Positions 6,696-8,800 of a stretch of 8,800 nucleotides of DNA are shown here, one piece after another. The stretch is from DASXRU01 sp039933315 (GTDB taxonomy: Bacteria > Acidobacteriota > Blastocatellia > Pyrinomonadales > Pyrinomonadaceae). The stretch covers positions 1 to 8,800 of the forward strand of contig JBDTOI010000170.1 in NCBI GenBank assembly GCA_039933315.1. Reading direction: 5' to 3'. A program made the translations under genes and the position numbers. A model generated the notes under the pieces. That model was not told where the DNA came from, made no database searches, and saw only the letters and a list, made by a program, of their open reading frames with translations. Numbering within the stretch: the stretch's first letter is position 1; every line of letters begins with the position of its first letter.

Positions 6696-6830
6696 TTGTA
6701 GGGGCGGCACTCCGTGGCCGCCCCTTCTTTTCCCGAACCTCACGGCGATCTTCTCAACCTCGAGGCGCGCTCTACCGCGGCGCCCTCGTGGATTAGAACA
6801 AGGGGCGGCCACGGAGTGCCGCCCCTACAA
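6696..6830. repeat. REPIN-like inverted pair, GTAG-footed family
   Basis: A 31-base arm at 6696-6726 recurs exactly, inverted, at 6800-6830, with 73 bases between. Each arm contains its own hairpin: GGGGCGGC, an 8-base loop ACTCCGTG, then GCCGCCCC. The hairpin is preceded by TTGTAG, so a GTAG foot lies at its outer base as in REP sequences moved by RAYT transposases. The right arm overlaps the last codons and stop of the quinone oxidoreductase. No transposase is encoded in the window. Confidence 0.85.
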
Positions 6831-7793
6831 AACCAGCAACAGCTTGCCGGTGGTTTTTCGGCCTTCGAGATCGCGATGGGCTTGTTGGGCTTCGGCGAGG
6901 GGATAGGTTTTATGTATGCGGAGTTTTAGATCGCCGCGCACTATCATCTGCAAGACGTCGTTCGAGCGCTGTTCGAGTTCTTCGCGGGTCGCAATGTAGT
7001 CGCCAAGTTTCGGCCGCGTGACGAAAAGGGATCCCTTCTGCGTCAGCGTTAACAGATCAAAAGGTGGCACTGCCCCGCTGGCCGCGCCGAACAGCACCAG
7101 GTATCCGCGCGGCCGCAGAACGTTCAGGTCCTTTTCAAAAGTAGTCTTCCCTACCCCGTCGTAGATTACGTGAACGCCCTTACCGTCCGTCAAACGTTTT
7201 GTCTCTGCTGCAAAGTCCTGCTGCGTATAGATAATCACTTCATCGGCGCCGGCATCGCGGGCGAGCTGCGCCTTCTCTTCTGAACCCGCGGTGCCGACTA
7301 CAAATGCACCGCCGATTTTGCACATCTGTACCAGCAGCAAACCAACCCCGCCGGCCGCGGCATGAACCAGGGCCACCTCGCCGGCTTTGATCGGGTAAGT
7401 GCTGCGGCTGAGATAGTGCGCGGTCATGCCTTGCAACATGGCGGCAGCGGCTTGATTGAAGTCCAGATGATCAGGAATCCTGACCAGACGATCAGCGGGC
7501 ACGGCGGCGTATTCAGCATAGCTTCCGAGCGTGCTGGTGTAGGCCACGCGCTGCCCTGCCCGCACACTGGTTACGTCGCAACCGACCAGGGTCACAACGC
7601 CGGCCGCTTCCTGGCCGTTGATGAACGGCAGTGGAGCGGGATAGCGGCCTTCGCGGAAGTACACATCGATGAAATTCACGCCCGCGGCTTTGATCTGGAC
7701 AATGGCTTCGTTCGCTTTGGGTTCAGGTGTAGGGACATCGACAAGCTCGAGAACTTCAGGGCCGCCGACCCGGGAAACTTGAATGGCTTTCAT
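6825..7793 (-). CDS. qor: NADPH:quinone oxidoreductase (zeta-crystallin/Qor type)
   Basis: This 322-residue member of the medium-chain dehydrogenase/reductase superfamily is a cytosolic, zinc-independent quinone reductase. Visible are the N-terminal MKAIQVSRVGGPEVL, NFIDVYFREGRYP (40-52), GQEAAG (60-65), LQGMTAHYL (120-128) and the NADPH-binding HAAAGGVG (144-151). The second half has YDGVGKTTFE and a conserved LFGAASG. The cysteine and histidine zinc ligands of alcohol dehydrogenases are absent. ATG 7793 is chosen because homology begins there. An upstream in-frame TTG (7841) would add 16 residues translated from a repeat element. No Shine-Dalgarno sequence is visible: only seven bases separate the ATG from the REPIN-like element at 7801. 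The last codons and the TAG stop lie inside another repeat arm, so the C-terminus (KLLLVL) may have been reset by insertion. Confidence 0.92.
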   Translation of the reverse strand: MKAIQVSRVGGPEVLELVDVPTPEPKANEAIVQIKAAGVNFIDVYFREGRYPAPLPFINGQEAAGVVTLVGCDVTSVRAGQRVAYTSTLGSYAEYAAVPADRLVRIPDHLDFNQAAAAMLQGMTAHYLSRSTYPIKAGEVALVHAAAGGVGLLLVQMCKIGGAFVVGTAGSEEKAQLARDAGADEVIIYTQQDFAAETKRLTDGKGVHVIYDGVGKTTFEKDLNVLRPRGYLVLFGAASGAVPPFDLLTLTQKGSLFVTRPKLGDYIATREELEQRSNDVLQMIVRGDLKLRIHKTYPLAEAQQAHRDLEGRKTTGKLLLVL

Positions 7794-7800
7794 CGGTATG

Positions 7801-7872
7801 GTGGCACAGACTTTAGTCTGTGTTCGACTATGGAAACACAACAGTGCATCACAGACTGTAAGTCTGTGCCAC
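7801..7872. repeat. REPIN-like inverted pair, GTGG-footed family, copy 1
   Basis: GTGGCACAGACT starts the left arm (7801-7822) and its complement ends the right arm (7850-7872), giving 72 bases overall. Each arm is a hairpin, CACAGACT / AGTCTGTG, with a loop of two (TT) or three (GTA) bases and a GTGG foot at its outer side. The element fills nearly the whole 83-base gap between the quinone oxidoreductase and thioredoxin genes. Confidence 0.85.
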
Positions 7873-7876
7873 TACG

Positions 7877-8338
7877 CTATGCGGAAGCGCCCTGGGCGGT
7901 TACTCGTTCCAGGCGGCGCATCAGCTCTGCCTTTGGTTGCACGCCGACAATTCGGTCAACCTCGCGGCCGGCCTTGAAAACCAGCAGAGTCGGGATGCTA
8001 CGCACGCCGAAGCGACTCGAGGTCAGAGGATTCTCGTCCACATTGAGTTTCGCTATTCGCGCGCGGCCCGCCATCTCTACCGCCAGCTCTTCCAGCACCG
8101 GCGCAATTATCCGGCATGGCCCGCACCAGGGCGCCCACATGTCGAGCAACACGGGGAGTTGCGACTGCTCGACCTGCGCTGCGAACGTGTTGTCGGTGAC
8201 GGTCAGAGGTTTGTTTGCAAGGGACAGAGGCTTTTTGCACCGTCCGCAGACGGGTTCATTCCCCTGTTCAATCTTTGTGCGATCGACTCGATTGTTGGCG
8301 CCGCAGGATGGGCAGCGAAGCAAGTCCGTATCAGGCAT
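7877..8338 (-). CDS. trxC: Thioredoxin 2 type, with N-terminal zinc ribbon
   Basis: This 153-residue cytosolic disulfide reductase donates electrons to target proteins after reduction by thioredoxin reductase. An N-terminal ribbon has C9/C12 (CPSC) and C31/C34 (CGRC), the four-cysteine zinc site that marks thioredoxin 2 (TrxC) rather than thioredoxin 1. The thioredoxin fold follows: D66 (equivalent to the buried Asp), WCGPC at 71-75 and the cis-proline P116 in RSIPT. Length fits TrxC. ATG 8338 has a strong ribosome binding site, GAGGTGA, four bases upstream. That site is buried in a predicted hairpin (8344-8398), suggesting translational control. The stop codon is four bases from one REPIN-like element and another lies 66 bases upstream of the start, so the gene is bracketed by the same repeat family. 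Confidence 0.95.
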   Translation of the reverse strand: MPDTDLLRCPSCGANNRVDRTKIEQGNEPVCGRCKKPLSLANKPLTVTDNTFAAQVEQSQLPVLLDMWAPWCGPCRIIAPVLEELAVEMAGRARIAKLNVDENPLTSSRFGVRSIPTLLVFKAGREVDRIVGVQPKAELMRRLERVTAQGASA

Positions 8339-8343
8339 TGGTT

Positions 8344-8398
8344 CACCTCAGGCAAAAACTGTTTAGGAAAGACATCGTCGCTCTTTTTGCCTGAAGTG
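8344..8398 (-). promoter_or_regulatory. Leader hairpin hiding the thioredoxin Shine-Dalgarno sequence
   Basis: On the minus-strand transcript, CACUUCAGGCAAAAA (8398-8384) pairs with UUUUUGCCUGAGGUG (8358-8344): 14 Watson-Crick pairs and one G-U wobble, without bulges, around a 25-base loop. The 3' arm contains GAGGUG, the core of the ribosome binding site, and the stem ends five bases before the AUG. The stem is seen directly; its regulatory role is inference. No known riboswitch class is recognised. Confidence 0.6.
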
Positions 8399-8404
8399 TC
8401 CAAT

Positions 8405-8518
8405 GTGGCACAGACTTCAGTCTGTGAAGCCGGCCATCAACTCACTCAAGAATGAATCATCTGGTATTCGTCGCCTGGTCAGTAGCGAATATTTAATCAC
8501 GACTGAAGTCTGTGCCAC
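8405..8518. repeat. REPIN-like inverted pair, GTGG-footed family, copy 2
   Basis: The left arm (8405-8426) is the same GTGGCACAGACT hairpin as at 7801, with loop TC. The right arm (8498-8518) is its inverse with one A lost from the inner CACAGACT (read as CACGACT). The whole is 114 bases, with a 71-base spacer unlike that of the first copy. It ends one base from the stop codon of the CurA-like gene. Confidence 0.83.
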
Positions 8519-8519
8519 T

Positions 8520-8800
8520 CTATGCGTCGGCGACTTTGACGATTTGTTTGCCGAGGTTCTCACCGGTGAACAAGCCTATGAAAGCCTTCGGCGTGTTCTC
8601 GAAGCCTTCCACGATCGTTTCCGCGTATTTCAATTTTCCTTCAGCCATCCACTGGGCCATTTGCGTAACGCCTTCGGCAAATCTTGGCGCGTATTGAGTG
8701 ATTATGAATCCACGCATCAGGGCACTGTTGACCAGCAGGTAAGGCTGCGGGCGCGGGCCAACGTCCGGTTTGTCTAAATTGTAGAAAGAAATCTGCCCGC
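8520..8800 (-). CDS. NADP-dependent oxidoreductase, CurA/prostaglandin-reductase-like, C-terminal part
   Basis: Only the last 92 residues and the stop are in the window; the gene continues beyond 8800. The frame reads GQISFYNLDKP, a proline-rich PRPQPYLLVNSALMRGF, then a helix with AQWMAEGKLKY and a final EGFENTPKAFIGLFTGENLG ahead of IVKVADA. This pattern (ISxYN, MRGF, WxxEGKLKY, ENxPxAFxGLFxGxNxGK) is the C-terminal end of medium-chain reductases of the CurA/leukotriene-B4 dehydrogenase group, which reduce activated double bonds with NADPH. A shorter frame beginning at the internal ATG 8717 is not the true start, since coding sequence continues upstream. The stop lies one base from a REPIN-like arm. 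Confidence 0.85.
   Translation of the reverse strand, partial: GQISFYNLDKPDVGPRPQPYLLVNSALMRGFIITQYAPRFAEGVTQMAQWMAEGKLKYAETIVEGFENTPKAFIGLFTGENLGKQIVKVADA

Noticed and set aside
7362..8366. 334-codon plus-strand frame
   Set aside because: Antisense to clear quinone oxidoreductase and thioredoxin genes and runs through the repeat element between them.
7801..8518. Composite transposon carrying thioredoxin between two repeat elements
   Set aside because: The elements are tiny, lack a transposase and visible target duplications, and similar repeats sit at other gene ends; independent insertions are simpler.

Overview
The window looks like a chromosomal segment from a soil-type Acidobacteriota genome. 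This is an inference. It rests on the receptor-like Ser/Thr kinase fused to a TolB/PD40-type propeller, which is strongly expanded in that phylum, on moderate-to-high GC, and on the density of short palindromic intergenic repeats. No rRNA, tRNA, CRISPR array, transposase or phage gene was seen.

Layout. Positions 1-148 hold a cluster of small hairpin repeats. A plus-strand aldo/keto reductase follows (238-1230). After a 243-base gap come a long plus-strand membrane kinase with a C-terminal propeller (1474-4131) and a 57-residue small membrane protein (4172-4345, GTG start, strong ribosome binding site), probably in one transcript. This unit meets a minus-strand gene at two convergent candidate terminators (4359-4381 plus, 4434-4466 minus). 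The minus-strand gene (4535-5263) encodes a secreted protein with two near-identical 50-residue domains joined by a Gly/Asn/Tyr tandem-repeat linker. A repeat-rich gap of about 440 bases separates it from a small plus-strand unknown protein (5700-5918).

The right part is entirely minus-strand: a YceI-family lipoprotein (5993-6622), a quinone oxidoreductase (6825-7793), a thioredoxin-2-type protein with an N-terminal zinc ribbon (7877-8338), and the C-terminal end of a CurA-like NADP-dependent oxidoreductase cut by the window edge (8520-8800). The theme is loosely redox/housekeeping. The gaps between the last three genes, and between the lipoprotein and the quinone oxidoreductase, are almost filled by inverted pairs of short hairpins carrying a GTAG or GTGG foot, as in REP/REPIN elements.

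The most interesting observations are: (1) an uninterrupted 15-bp RNA stem in the thioredoxin leader that hides its Shine-Dalgarno sequence; (2) three REPIN-like elements of two sequence families, each with one arm placed 0-4 bases from (or overlapping) the stop codon of a minus-strand gene; (3) the duplicated secreted repeat protein. I found no clear multi-gene system of a new type. The ordinary enzymes here are well-known families.
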